Source: Anaerovibrio sp. JC8 (GTDB taxonomy: Bacteria; Bacillota; Negativicutes; Selenomonadales; Selenomonadaceae). From it: 64,000 nucleotides of DNA. Under the pieces are notes generated by a model, which was given only the letters and a program-made list of their open reading frames with translations, did no database searches and had not been told where the DNA came from. The translations under genes and the position numbers were made by a program. Positions 24,401 through 32,107 of this stretch are shown here, piece after piece. The stretch lies in contig NZ_ANBM01000002.1 in assembly GCF_002100115.1 (NCBI RefSeq), forward strand, positions 238,924 through 302,923, given 5' to 3'. The stretch's first letter is position 1, and every line of letters starts with the position of its first letter.

Positions 24401-27400
24401 ATAGGCTGTTCCCCAGGCCACATTGGTCACATCAAGGGTAGATGCCGTGTTGTCTTTTATGGTGTAAAGCACATTATTGCCCGATGCAGAAACGCTGCCG
24501 GAAATAGTACCGCCTACCGTGAGACCCTCAGTTGCCTTATAGGTGTAGTTTTTGTCCCCTGTATCCTTTGCTGCAATATCGTTCAGGGTAGCGTTGCCCT
24601 TGAGCAGTGTCATGTTGTCATTTTTAACTGCCGTCTTCTTCTGGTCATCCGTCATGGACATGACAAACCCCGCTGTATCCAGTGAGCTGAGATTTGAGAA
24701 GTCATACCTGGCTGTATCGCTCTTATCTAACCAGGTACCATCCTTGGTATAGTCCACCGTACCCAGCTTAAGGTTATTGATATATGCTGCCCCGATGGAA
24801 TAAACCAGCTTGGAACCATTATTATCATCAGCCTTTATGCCGAGGCCGCGGGTTCCAGACAGGGTAACATTCTTCTCGGTTTCTGTATAGCTGCCGCTCG
24901 GCTGATATTTGATATTATCCGCAATCTGGGCATTGCTAAAGTAACCGGCAACGTTAGTCGTCAGAATAGGGGTATCCCCTATGGTCGTTGGAGCAGTAAA
25001 GCCATTGCCGGTTACCTTTATGCCGTTGGCATTCTTTGTCCAGCTTACATCAAGGTTCTCATTGGTGGCACCGTCCCAGCCGTTAAGATTAACGCTGTCC
25101 AGGGTCTTGCTGGTTACCGTATAGTTTACGGCCCCTGCCGAAGTGGTTACGTCACCGGTTAATGTGCCGGAGAGTCCCGCACCATTGGTAAGGCTGTAGC
25201 TTACGCTCTGACTGTGAGGGGAACCATTGACACTAAGGTCTGATGCAAGGCCAGTGGCCCCGGAAAGCAGGGTCATGGTATCATGGGCTGCAATAGTGTT
25301 GACACTCTTTCCAACAGCGTCAGTAAAGGTGAATTTAAGGTTAGTGGCATCCACATCATTGTTGACCAAGTTGGAGAAGTTATAATTTCCAGTCAATGCA
25401 CGGGCTGTGCCATCCTTAGTCCAAGCCACTTCACCCAATGCAATCTTGCTGCCCGTGGTGGACTCGGCAAAATATGTGAGTCTTTTACCACTTGTTGTTG
25501 GGGTCAGACCATCCTCAGAAGGAGCAATACCTCCGGACTTGGTTCCGGAAATGGTAACACCATCCTTCTTGTCATCTGGCATCGGCGCATTGTCCTTGTA
25601 TTTTTTATCTCCTGTTATATTGTTTTCATTAAAGAAGCCATCCTCAGTGGTGGTAAAAATATCCACATTATCAGTGCCAGTTGGGCTTTCAAAATCTCCA
25701 GTGTCAACTTCTACGCCGCCTGTTGGAGTTGACCAGCCAGTTGGGAGATTACCCACGCCTCCTGTTCCGTTCCACTGGCCCAGATCAATTTCATTCACTT
25801 TGCCGGCACTAATGGTATATTTTAAATTGGTATTATCACGGGTCAGACTTCCATTGGTTGCCTGGCCCTTATATGTAATCTTGGTATTATTATCCGTATA
25901 TGTGATGTCAAAGGTCTTATTAGTTGGCTGGGTAATGGTATCACTGGTAAGACCAGTTGCCCCTGTAAGAAGGTTGGTGGAATCATCCAAGGAATTCAGG
26001 GTAGCTGTTCCCGTAAAGGCCAGTCCTGACGCGTCAATATTGGTAACCCCGGAGAAATCATAGGCTGCAGTGGCCGCACGTGGAGTCCCCCAGGTCATGG
26101 AACCAAGGGAGATGCTGCTAACATCATTCTTTTCCCCGTAGAAGGTCAGATTCTTACCACTGTTGGTTGCCTTTACGCCACCAGCCTTATTACCAGCAAG
26201 GGTGACACCAGCCACCGTATCGGAGAAGGAATCCCCCGCTTTGTATTTGATATCATCAGATATAGTGGCATCACTGAAAAAGTCCGCCGTATCGGTGGTC
26301 ATAATATCCTTGGATGCTCCAGGAGCCAATGTAGGCTTGGTGAACACACCGCTGACACTGATGCCACCATTCTTTTTCGACCAGCCAGACAGAAGGGTGC
26401 TAGTGGAACCATTCCAGCCAGCAAGATTAAGACTATCTAAAGTAGCACCAGTTACTTTATATATAATATTCTTATTGGTATTGCTGGAGATTACATTACC
26501 ATTTGTTGCCGCACCGCTGTATCCGATGCCATTGGCATCCTGGAAGGAGGCAGCAAGATTAATTGCCTTCGCTGTGGTACTATCCTTTATACCATTTGCA
26601 TTAGAAAGCAAATTTGTGGTTTGATTAATCGGGTTACTGTTAAAAGACCCTGTAAAGGTCAGATTCGACGCATTGATGGCGGTATTGCTATCATAGGTAT
26701 ACCCCGTGCCGCTGGCACCTGTGCCCCATGTCATACTACCCAGTGTAACGGTATTTACTGCACTGTCGCCAATGGTGTACAAGACTTTCTTCTGGGTGGA
26801 ATCCAGCTTGACATTATGGCTTCCCTGTTCATATGTCACGCTTACGCCCGTTGAACCAATGCCAGCAGTCGTGCTGGTTCCATTTTTTACCTTGATGGCT
26901 GTCGTTGAAAGGGTTCCACTTGTAGTTCCAGAGCCAGTAAGCTTATTATATATGAGTTTTTGGCCATTAAGCGTATTCAACCCATTGGAGAACAAAGTCA
27001 TCGTCCCATTGGAGGTGGTGTTGGCAAAACTCATGCCGGATATATCGAATCCGCCGCCACTATTAAAGTAAACACCGGTCGTCACGTTTAAAGCAGGTGT
27101 TGTCGTACTCCAGTTTACTTTACGGAGCACAAGGTTATCTACATTTTTTACCATGATAACGGTATTTTTGATAATGTCACTGCTGTCCTTGCCTACCCAC
27201 GGTGTTTCATCTTGTAGGGTTGCAGATGTTGCGTCATTGGCATAAACCCGGGAACCGCCGATATAGATATTATTATCCGTTGTAGAAACACTACCTGTAT
27301 TATGCTCAGAATAACCACCGGCAAGGGTTGCCTTATCCAAGCCTTTTGTCGTACCGTAAAGGTTCAAGCTGTTATGCGTTATTTCACTAGCAGTATAATT

Positions 27401-28486
27401 GCCGTTATAAACACCACCGATGCTATAAGATTGGCTCTTGAAATCGCCGCCGCCAATGCTAACGCTGTTATACGACATTTTCGCACCAATCGCACCGCTA
27501 ATTTTCGTATTATCGCCATTCAAACTACCCGCGGTAATCTTTACCTTGTTATAATATGTATTAAGGTCGCTAAAGGCACCAATTATATCGCCATTTATAA
27601 TACCATTTGATATTGTAACGGTATTGTTTTTGGCATTACCATTAACGCCATATCCCCCCACAATATGATTTAAAACGCCGCCATTGATTGTCACTGTATT
27701 CGATGAAGCCTCTTTAGCGCTGGTAGCAATATAAACACTATTTTCATGCGAATAACCTCCATATACTGTGCCAGAGATTGTAGTGTTATTCCCAACTGTA
27801 ACTGTGTTGTTTATGGCACTACCGTCATACCCATTTGTATTACCGCCAGCAAGCCCACCAAAAACATGATGGCCTATGGTAATCGAACCTGTTGACGCAC
27901 CGATTGTAACGGAATTGTCATTAGCATCGCCTTTAGATGATCGTCCGCCATAAACCTCTTGAGTTACCTCGCCACCGGTTATATTTACTGTATTATCATA
28001 AACATTTTTAAGACTAACTTCGCCGTGCTGTGAATTTCCGCCATACACATATAATGCTCTGCCGCCTTTCATGTATACATGGTTACTATATGCTTTACCA
28101 CTATCTGTATTGCCACCAATTAGGGTACCCAGTGCATAGTGGTGATCAGACGGCCCTGTTTCAAGAGTAACCGTATAACCAGTTGCATCTCCACCACTAC
28201 GATAAACGCCAAAAATATTATAGCTAGCCCAGCGTGTATCGGTGGTGTTAAACTTCAAGGTATCAGTATTGCTTTTGAGATAAAGTTTTTTATTAGAGTC
28301 ATCCAATATAAGACCATTTTTCTTAAGATCTGGCCATGAACTATAGTTTGCAGGATACATGTTAATATCTACTTCCAACTCTTGGGCGTCTACCTCGGCC
28401 ACAGGCCCATAGAGGCACCCGCCGCCCAATATAAGTGCCGCCATAATAAGACGGGTCAATTCCTGCTTGCTTTGCTTGCTTTTCAT
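21311..28486 (-). CDS. Giant autotransporter 2, passenger truncated by an in-frame TAA
   Basis: 2391 codons up to the TAA at 21311-21313; 2662 aa if the barrel were included. The signal peptide (MKSKQSKQELTRLIMAALIL) matches paralog 1. Residues about 70-400 are a beta-helix with NTVTINGG-type turns. About 400-1400 are modules with VxYTI...TLGSMTWGTG. About 1475-2030 are 25-27-residue repeats (NETTVTGGSKVxKDVIGG and similar), longer than in paralog 1. The final codons before the stop (NDYIGSAVDGLALP) match paralog 1, which has GAA where this gene has TAA. If translated as read, the passenger would reach the periplasm without a translocator. A sequencing or assembly error is possible. Confidence 0.85.
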   Translation of the reverse strand: MKSKQSKQELTRLIMAALILGGGCLYGPVAEVDAQELEVDINMYPANYSSWPDLKKNGLILDDSNKKLYLKSNTDTLKFNTTDTRWASYNIFGVYRSGGDATGYTVTLETGPSDHHYALGTLIGGNTDSGKAYSNHVYMKGGRALYVYGGNSQHGEVSLKNVYDNTVNITGGEVTQEVYGGRSSKGDANDNSVTIGASTGSITIGHHVFGGLAGGNTNGYDGSAINNTVTVGNNTTISGTVYGGYSHENSVYIATSAKEASSNTVTINGGVLNHIVGGYGVNGNAKNNTVTISNGIINGDIIGAFSDLNTYYNKVKITAGSLNGDNTKISGAIGAKMSYNSVSIGGGDFKSQSYSIGGVYNGNYTASEITHNSLNLYGTTKGLDKATLAGGYSEHNTGSVSTTDNNIYIGGSRVYANDATSATLQDETPWVGKDSSDIIKNTVIMVKNVDNLVLRKVNWSTTTPALNVTTGVYFNSGGGFDISGMSFANTTSNGTMTLFSNGLNTLNGQKLIYNKLTGSGTTSGTLSTTAIKVKNGTSTTAGIGSTGVSVTYEQGSHNVKLDSTQKKVLYTIGDSAVNTVTLGSMTWGTGASGTGYTYDSNTAINASNLTFTGSFNSNPINQTTNLLSNANGIKDSTTAKAINLAASFQDANGIGYSGAATNGNVISSNTNKNIIYKVTGATLDSLNLAGWNGSTSTLLSGWSKKNGGISVSGVFTKPTLAPGASKDIMTTDTADFFSDATISDDIKYKAGDSFSDTVAGVTLAGNKAGGVKATNSGKNLTFYGEKNDVSSISLGSMTWGTPRAATAAYDFSGVTNIDASGLAFTGTATLNSLDDSTNLLTGATGLTSDTITQPTNKTFDITYTDNNTKITYKGQATNGSLTRDNTNLKYTISAGKVNEIDLGQWNGTGGVGNLPTGWSTPTGGVEVDTGDFESPTGTDNVDIFTTTEDGFFNENNITGDKKYKDNAPMPDDKKDGVTISGTKSGGIAPSEDGLTPTTSGKRLTYFAESTTGSKIALGEVAWTKDGTARALTGNYNFSNLVNNDVDATNLKFTFTDAVGKSVNTIAAHDTMTLLSGATGLASDLSVNGSPHSQSVSYSLTNGAGLSGTLTGDVTTSAGAVNYTVTSKTLDSVNLNGWDGATNENLDVSWTKNANGIKVTGNGFTAPTTIGDTPILTTNVAGYFSNAQIADNIKYQPSGSYTETEKNVTLSGTRGLGIKADDNNGSKLVYSIGAAYINNLKLGTVDYTKDGTWLDKSDTARYDFSNLSSLDTAGFVMSMTDDQKKTAVKNDNMTLLKGNATLNDIAAKDTGDKNYTYKATEGLTVGGTISGSVSASGNNVLYTIKDNTASTLDVTNVAWGTAYNRDAAELNYSSAVVDSSNVFFTGVSNLSTGDVMTLVTNYGSGINKTRGGIFTLENGKTGKGTAYYEGGVLKYKVTLGAGEVQPAVSATNNKAILVVPDGQEHQGTVIGGEAKGDGDSTGNEQGVKGKIITNTDGTGGDVNGGTSEEGDSKKNKADVEDSTIAGDVNGGKSDNGNATDNEADVDHSNVGGDVNGGSTNGDGETKGNEANVKNGSKVTGNVTGGRSGGNGDSTGNAAEVEGSEVGGDVNGGQSDGDGNTKENKTHVKDSKVTGNVNGGHSGKNDGSGGNGESTGNTAEVDGSEVGGDVNGGRSEQGNANQNESTVSGGSKVTGDVTGGTSGGGGTANENKTTVSGSTVGGNVIGGQSDKGDTDKNETTVTTGSKVEKDVIGGKNKGSGTSNENKTTVDGSTVGGSVTGGQSESGSTDKNETKVSGKSKVTGDVTGGQNNGSGTSSENKTTVEGGSEIGGSVVGGQSASGNTDKNEATVTGGSKVDKDVIGGQNKGSGTSSENKATVDGSTVGGSVTGGQSESGSTDKNEATVTGGSKVEKDVIGGQTKGNGTSNENKATVTGSEIGGNVMGGQSENGNTNKNEVNVTEGSTVNGSVSGGKTTGTGSADNNAVNIASSIIKGSLSGGDSTGGSASGNTVTVNDATIGTETTDGNIYGGKTLGDNKPADTNTVNLTGGTVNGGVFGGYSENGSAANNSVTVNGTTIRDYIYGGKSKYLSQNDEVYFKNGSVWGIIGGGCEESLNNLAELADGTVEEHVIGGFATGTDGVAKGNKVQMTGGTVKGSVIGGYGNGTAENNTVYLGGGTVQGTDTDSAILGVGEIKGGVYGGYGTGSTRNNSLYLFGIADVSGTGLIGGTSEATGNVLNIGYNGTPWTGGDQLVKNIKNFEALEFSVVPWSKSKSAITVTDGTNSDLSMTTVGAKNVVFTGVKSVSKDDTMTLIDQTKVTNKATKVNEDSSFTVGNVVEGTGKVALDGSGNVVYNVKSVRATEQTHNTLMGAEATMTTLNVGNDYIGSAVDGLALP

Positions 28487-28606
28487 ATTACTCCCCTCCC
28501 TGGGTTAAATTTACTGCTCCCATGCTAACGGGTCCTAAAGCTCTAGATTAATTCGACTAAATTCAGTGGTAGTTTAACACTCCCACTGAATAGTCTCATT
28601 GAAAAC

Positions 28607-28673
28607 AAAAAGCCTTCCCTCAGGCCGTAGGCAAGCCGCAAAAGCTCACCAACCTCCTGAGAGAAGGCTTTTT
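28607..28673 (-). terminator. Leader hairpin/attenuator-like terminator before autotransporter 2
   Basis: AAAAAGCCTTCTCTCAGG pairs with CCTGAGGGAAGGCTTTTT (one mismatch) and a T-rich tail follows. It lies about 120 bp before the ATG. Confidence 0.65.
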
Positions 28674-28702
28674 CACATAGTTATGTACTTGTCGATGAGT
28701 GT

Positions 28703-28798
28703 CTATCGGAGCCGAACAGCTACCCCCCCCGCGAGGACAGACTCAGGCACAAAAAAATCGCCCTGCACGTTGGTTGTCAATAGCTTCTGCGCTTTCAT
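28703..28798 (-). CDS. Leader ORF (31 aa) with a G8 tract
   Basis: Same start and first 22 codons as the 59-codon leader ORF of copy 1, apart from D for V at codon 14. Eight G instead of nine shift the frame and it ends at TAG (28703-28705). The difference lies in the homopolymer, where slippage is most likely. Confidence 0.35.
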   Translation of the reverse strand: MKAQKLLTTNVQGDFFVPESVLAGGVAVRLR

Positions 28799-28926
28799 GC
28801 CTTGTCACTCCCTTCGGGGTAAAATTGTAGATACCTATTTGTGTACCTCTTCGCCAAAAAAGCTGAAAATCCTGCAAGGTTAAAAAAGATTTTTGGGGGA
28901 AGGAAAATAAAAAATAGCTCAATTTA

Positions 28927-28959
28927 AAAAGCTGGATTTCACTGTAAAATCCAGCTTTT
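28927..28959 (-). terminator. Terminator after the DUF6718-like gene
   Basis: AAAAGCTGGATTT pairs with AAATCCAGCTTTT around a short loop, and a T-rich stretch continues on the minus strand. It separates the RelA/SpoT pair from the autotransporter 2 leader. Confidence 0.75.
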
Positions 28960-28977
28960 CCTTGTTTTGAAAAATTA

Positions 28978-29202
28978 CTACATATCAATAACACGTTCTT
29001 CAAATTCCTGGGAATTCGACACAAAATCATATGGTTCATATTCGCCAAATGCCGATGGTCTGCTTATGGTCACCAGCTGTATACGTGAAATATCAACCTT
29101 ACTGTTAAGTTTCTTTTTTAGTTCAACAAGTTCTGCACCGCCACGCATCTGCAATGCAACACAACCTGGTTTATTAAAATCTTTTGCTATCAGAAAGCAC
29201 AT
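28978..29202 (-). CDS. Small DUF6718-like protein, partner of the RelA/SpoT gene
   Basis: A 74-aa protein beginning MCFLIAKDFNKPGCVALQMR, with ELVELKKKLNSKV and then QLVTISRPSAFGEYEPYDFV. This pattern fits DUF6718, a small uncharacterised Firmicute family, from memory. The ATG at 29202 has AAGGAGGT 8 nt upstream and overlaps the end of the RelA/SpoT gene by 29 nt, so the two are translationally coupled. Its size and coupling suggest a partner or antitoxin role. That is inference. Confidence 0.68.
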   Translation of the reverse strand: MCFLIAKDFNKPGCVALQMRGGAELVELKKKLNSKVDISRIQLVTISRPSAFGEYEPYDFVSNSQEFEERVIDM

Positions 29203-29809
29203 TATCAAGCACCTCCTTGAATTGGACTTCGTTCTTTATTATGCCTTGCTCATATTTTTCTCTTAATTCACAGCAAAGACTATCAGGATAACCTTTTTTG
29301 TAAGTATACTTGTGCAGCCAATTATTGATTTGCCTATCATAATAGGTATTGTACTGAATTTCTACAGGATAATGATGATTGCTTAACTGAAAATAAACAT
29401 GAACACCTCTATATCCATCGTCTTTTGACTTTCCCTGTGACAAATCGACAATTTTAAAATGTCTCATAGATTGTAAGACAAGAATATCATCGTAATTATC
29501 ACATAAGGTCCTAAATCCAACAATATCATTAAATACCTTGGCAGCCTGATGGTCCGGATAATACCGTTCATATTTCAAATTAATTGACTGGATGGATTTT
29601 ATTCTATAGTCCAAAACTATATCATCATATTCCGGCATTTTCAAATCCAGCAGTTCTTGAACCCTGTATACATCAGCAAGCAATTCGTCTTTTGAAAAAT
29701 AGTGAAGGTTTTTCTTCAAACTGATATCCAGATTTGATTTGCATGATAGACACGATAGCCGCTCTAAAGATAATCCGTCTTTCATTAGAACCTTTATAAT
29801 ATCTGCCAC
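29174..29809 (-). CDS. RelA/SpoT-domain small alarmone-synthetase-like protein
   Basis: A 211-aa protein with a single RelA/SpoT nucleotidyltransferase domain and no hydrolase or regulatory domains. Signatures in order: DYRIKSIQSINLKYERY (substrate-binding basic region), FNDIVGFR (catalytic Asp), KSKDDGYRGVHVYF (GYR stacking Tyr) and VEIQYNTYYDRQINNWLH (catalytic Glu). All key residues look intact, so nucleotide pyrophosphokinase or tRNA-pyrophosphorylating activity is possible. An N-terminal helical extension of about 65 residues contains three Cys (CLSCKSN). GTG start with AGGTGG upstream. It overlaps the DUF6718-like gene, the layout of toxSAS toxin-antitoxin pairs. Confidence 0.78.
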   Translation of the reverse strand: MADIIKVLMKDGLSLERLSCLSCKSNLDISLKKNLHYFSKDELLADVYRVQELLDLKMPEYDDIVLDYRIKSIQSINLKYERYYPDHQAAKVFNDIVGFRTLCDNYDDILVLQSMRHFKIVDLSQGKSKDDGYRGVHVYFQLSNHHYPVEIQYNTYYDRQINNWLHKYTYKKGYPDSLCCELREKYEQGIIKNEVQFKEVLDNVLSDSKRF

Positions 29810-29832
29810 ACAACCACCTGCTTTCTATAATC

Positions 29833-29861
29833 AGTATAATCAAACAAAAGTTTCAATGCAA
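29833..29861 (-). promoter_or_regulatory. Promoter of the RelA/SpoT-DUF6718 pair
   Basis: On the minus strand TTGCAT (29856-29861), a 17-bp spacer and TATACT (29833-29838), about 24 bp before the GTG start. This supports transcription independent of the YbjN-like gene upstream. Confidence 0.65.
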
Positions 29862-29903
29862 GTAAAATCATACCGAAAATGCTTCTATTGTACGCAACAA
29901 AAA

Positions 29904-29929
29904 ACTGCCGCATAGAGCTGTGCGGCAGT
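29904..29929 (-). terminator. Terminator of the YbjN-like gene
   Basis: ACTGCCGCA pairs perfectly with TGCGGCAGT, and a T run follows on the minus strand. Confidence 0.85.
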
Positions 29930-29960
29930 TATATTGTTTATTTTGTCTGGGTACGGAATA

Positions 29961-30404
29961 TTACCAGATTTCCTTCATCCAGGTGCGATAATTTTCTCCC
30001 ATGAACTTGATGACCAAATCAAGCATGCCGTAGATTTCGTCACCCAGGTTGGAAAAATCCTTTTCCTTCTGGCCAGGGGTGGTCAGGCACACATCCATGA
30101 GCAGGGCACCGTTGCGGTCAAAATACAGCTTGAAGGGCTTGTAATTCATATTCTGGGTATTGGCCATATACAGAACCTTAAGCTCATTTTCCGAGGTAAG
30201 TGCATTGTTCAGGATCAGGACCCGTATTACGGAAAAGGCGGTATCATCCAAAATCACCAGTGTAGGAAGCTGCTGGCCCTCCACCACTATATGGGAACGG
30301 AACACTACTGTATTATGCTCGTCCTCCGGAATTTCCTCCACCTGAAATACTTCAATCTCTTTTTCCTTAAGATACTTACTAAAAACTTTTGCCTTGGTAT
30401 TCAT
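29961..30404 (-). CDS. YbjN-like conserved protein
   Basis: A 147-aa soluble alpha/beta protein. The pattern (an initial helix KVFSKYLKEK, strands VVFRSHIVVEG and LPTLVILDD, an Asn-rich turn ANTQNMNYKPF, then KLYFDRNGALLMDVCLT and a C-terminal helix) resembles the YbjN/type III chaperone-like fold. No enzymatic motif is seen. AAAGGAG precedes the ATG. It is a single-gene unit bounded by its own terminator. The family call is structural guesswork; the gene itself is secure. Confidence 0.7.
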   Translation of the reverse strand: MNTKAKVFSKYLKEKEIEVFQVEEIPEDEHNTVVFRSHIVVEGQQLPTLVILDDTAFSVIRVLILNNALTSENELKVLYMANTQNMNYKPFKLYFDRNGALLMDVCLTTPGQKEKDFSNLGDEIYGMLDLVIKFMGENYRTWMKEIW

Positions 30405-30488
30405 ATATAAACTCCTTTGTAAATATATTTTATGTTACTGTCATAAATACGACAAAATATTTCATTATCCTTCCTGATAATAATAAAA

Positions 30489-30512
30489 GGGTGCCGTCAT
30501 AAGACGACACCC
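30489..30512 (-). terminator. Terminator of the dicarboxylate symporter gene
   Basis: GGGTG-T-CGTC pairs with GACG-G-CACCC on the minus strand with a TTAT loop, followed by TTTTATTATT. Confidence 0.8.
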
Positions 30513-30536
30513 AAAATAACTCCTAGTATGTGAGCC

Positions 30537-31775
30537 TTATGCCTCTTCCTCGCGGAACTGGTCAACGATACAAGCACAGGCAGCATCACCAGTGATGTTA
30601 ACTGCGGTACGGAGCATATCGAAGATACGGTCTACACCGAAGAGAATTGGCAATGCCTCGATTGGGATACCGGCAGCTACCAGAACAGCAACTACCAGCA
30701 GGGTAGGACCAGGAACACCGGCCTGACCAACTGCACCCAGGGTGGAAGTAACAATAATTGCAATGTACTGGCCAAAGCTCAGCTCCATGCCATACATCTG
30801 GGCAATGAAGGTGGCAGCCATTGCGTAATATGCAGCGTTACCATTCATGTTGATGGTAGCACCCAGTGGCAATGCGAAGGAAACTGTACCCTTGTTCAGG
30901 CCAAATTCCTCTTCGTTGGTCTTCATGTTCAATGGCAGGGTAGCCATGGAGGAGGCAGTGGAGAATGCGAACACCTGGCACTTCCACATGCTCTTGAAGA
31001 ACTGGATATAGCCAACCTTCTTGGAGAAGAGGGCCACAGTACCTCCGATCATTACATAGGTAACGATAGCCAGTACCACTACATAGAGAACGATCAGATT
31101 AATAATCTTAACCAGTACGTCATAACCGAAGGTACCGGTGGCATCAGCCATCAGGGCAAATACACCGATAGGGGCAACGCACATAATGGCAGTCATAATC
31201 TTGATGAAAATCTCAGTGAAGTAATTGAAGATATTCACCATGAACTGCTTCTTTTCAGGCTCCAGAGCAGAAAGAGCAAAGCCTACGAACAGGGCAAATA
31301 CGATGGTCTGGAGAATGTTGCCCTCAACCAATGCAGCAAATGGATTGGTTGGAACGAAGCCGATTACGGTCTCCCAGAAGCCCGGAATGGAACCGCTCTG
31401 GGACATATCAACATCGATGGCGGCCTCAGAAATTGCAGCCATATTAATACCGGAGCCTGGCTTGAACATCTCACTGAACAGGAGACCCAATGCTACGGCT
31501 ACGGCTGTGGTAACACCATAATAAATGAATGTAATAATACCGATTTTGCCTGCACCTTTGGAATTTCCCAATGAAGCAGCTCCTCCTACCAATGAGAAGA
31601 AAACCATAGGTACGACTACCATCTTGATGAGTGACATGAACAGGTCACCAACAGGGGCAAACATATGGGCTGGCTTGCCCATTACCAGGCCTACGACAGC
31701 ACCAAGGATTGTGGCGATAATAATCCACTTGCCAAGGCTGTCAAGAATTGATTTCTTTCCTTCTTCCTCTGACAT
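30537..31775 (-). CDS. Dicarboxylate/amino acid:cation symporter (DAACS family)
   Basis: A 412-aa inner-membrane symporter of the GltP/DctA family that imports glutamate, aspartate or C4-dicarboxylates with Na+ or H+. Family motifs: the Ser-rich re-entrant loop AFSTASSMATLPL (HP1), TINMNGNAAYYA (TM7), GVPGP (HP2) and DRIFDMLRTAVNITGDA (TM8). The Arg of TM8 that contacts the side-chain carboxylate is present. In the TM7 motif Asn replaces the usual Asp-Gly-Thr pattern. The ATG at 31775 has GGAGGG 7 nt upstream. Probably monocistronic. Confidence 0.88.
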   Translation of the reverse strand: MSEEEGKKSILDSLGKWIIIATILGAVVGLVMGKPAHMFAPVGDLFMSLIKMVVVPMVFFSLVGGAASLGNSKGAGKIGIITFIYYGVTTAVAVALGLLFSEMFKPGSGINMAAISEAAIDVDMSQSGSIPGFWETVIGFVPTNPFAALVEGNILQTIVFALFVGFALSALEPEKKQFMVNIFNYFTEIFIKIMTAIMCVAPIGVFALMADATGTFGYDVLVKIINLIVLYVVVLAIVTYVMIGGTVALFSKKVGYIQFFKSMWKCQVFAFSTASSMATLPLNMKTNEEEFGLNKGTVSFALPLGATINMNGNAAYYAMAATFIAQMYGMELSFGQYIAIIVTSTLGAVGQAGVPGPTLLVVAVLVAAGIPIEALPILFGVDRIFDMLRTAVNITGDAACACIVDQFREEEA

Positions 31776-31981
31776 CAATCATCCCTCCAATTAATAATAA
31801 CATTAATGAGATAAATTCGCTGAAAATTCACGCAATTCTCAACACTTATCCGTCTTTGATTATAGCAGGATTTTTTAGTTTTGTATACCATAGACATACA
31901 TTTTTTAAGATGTCTATCTAAAAAAGACTTGTTGTCTGACAAATTTTAAGATTATTTGTGAATTGACTTCAATAATTGTAT

Positions 31982-32019
31982 AACACTATAAAAGATAGTG
32001 GCATATCTTTTATAGTGTT
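31982..32019. promoter_or_regulatory. Perfect 16-bp inverted repeat upstream of the MutS-like gene
   Basis: AACACTATAAAAGATA and TATCTTTTATAGTGTT are exact complements around a 6-nt loop. The stem is AT-rich and lacks a T tail, so an operator or a mobile-element end is as likely as a terminator. The gap 31776-32107 otherwise holds only the hairpin repeat at 32021-32080. Confidence 0.6.
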
Positions 32020-32020
32020 G

Positions 32021-32080
32021 AAACGCTAATAGGAAGATTTTTCCTTTTTTAAAGGAAAAATTCGAACAACTGCGTTATAA
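32021..32080 (-). repeat. Hairpin repeat, left-end-only copy (reverse orientation)
   Basis: Read on the minus strand it starts TTATAACGCAGTTGTTC and ends ATTAGCGTTT, matching the first about 60 bp of the 179-bp repeats. The central stem is ATTTTTCCTTT/AAAGGAAAAAT instead of ATTTTTCTTCT/AGAAGAAAAAT, so both arms changed together. Confidence 0.75.
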
Positions 32081-32107
32081 TAATCCACAGTGTTAGGAGG
32101 TTAAACC

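Larger units (their letters stand above)
28395..28877 (-). repeat. Leader repeat block, copy 2 (autotransporter 2)
   Basis: Counterpart of 19155-19638. It carries eight G on the minus strand where copy 1 has nine, and a better-paired leader hairpin. No other gene is seen in 28487-28926. Confidence 0.85.
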
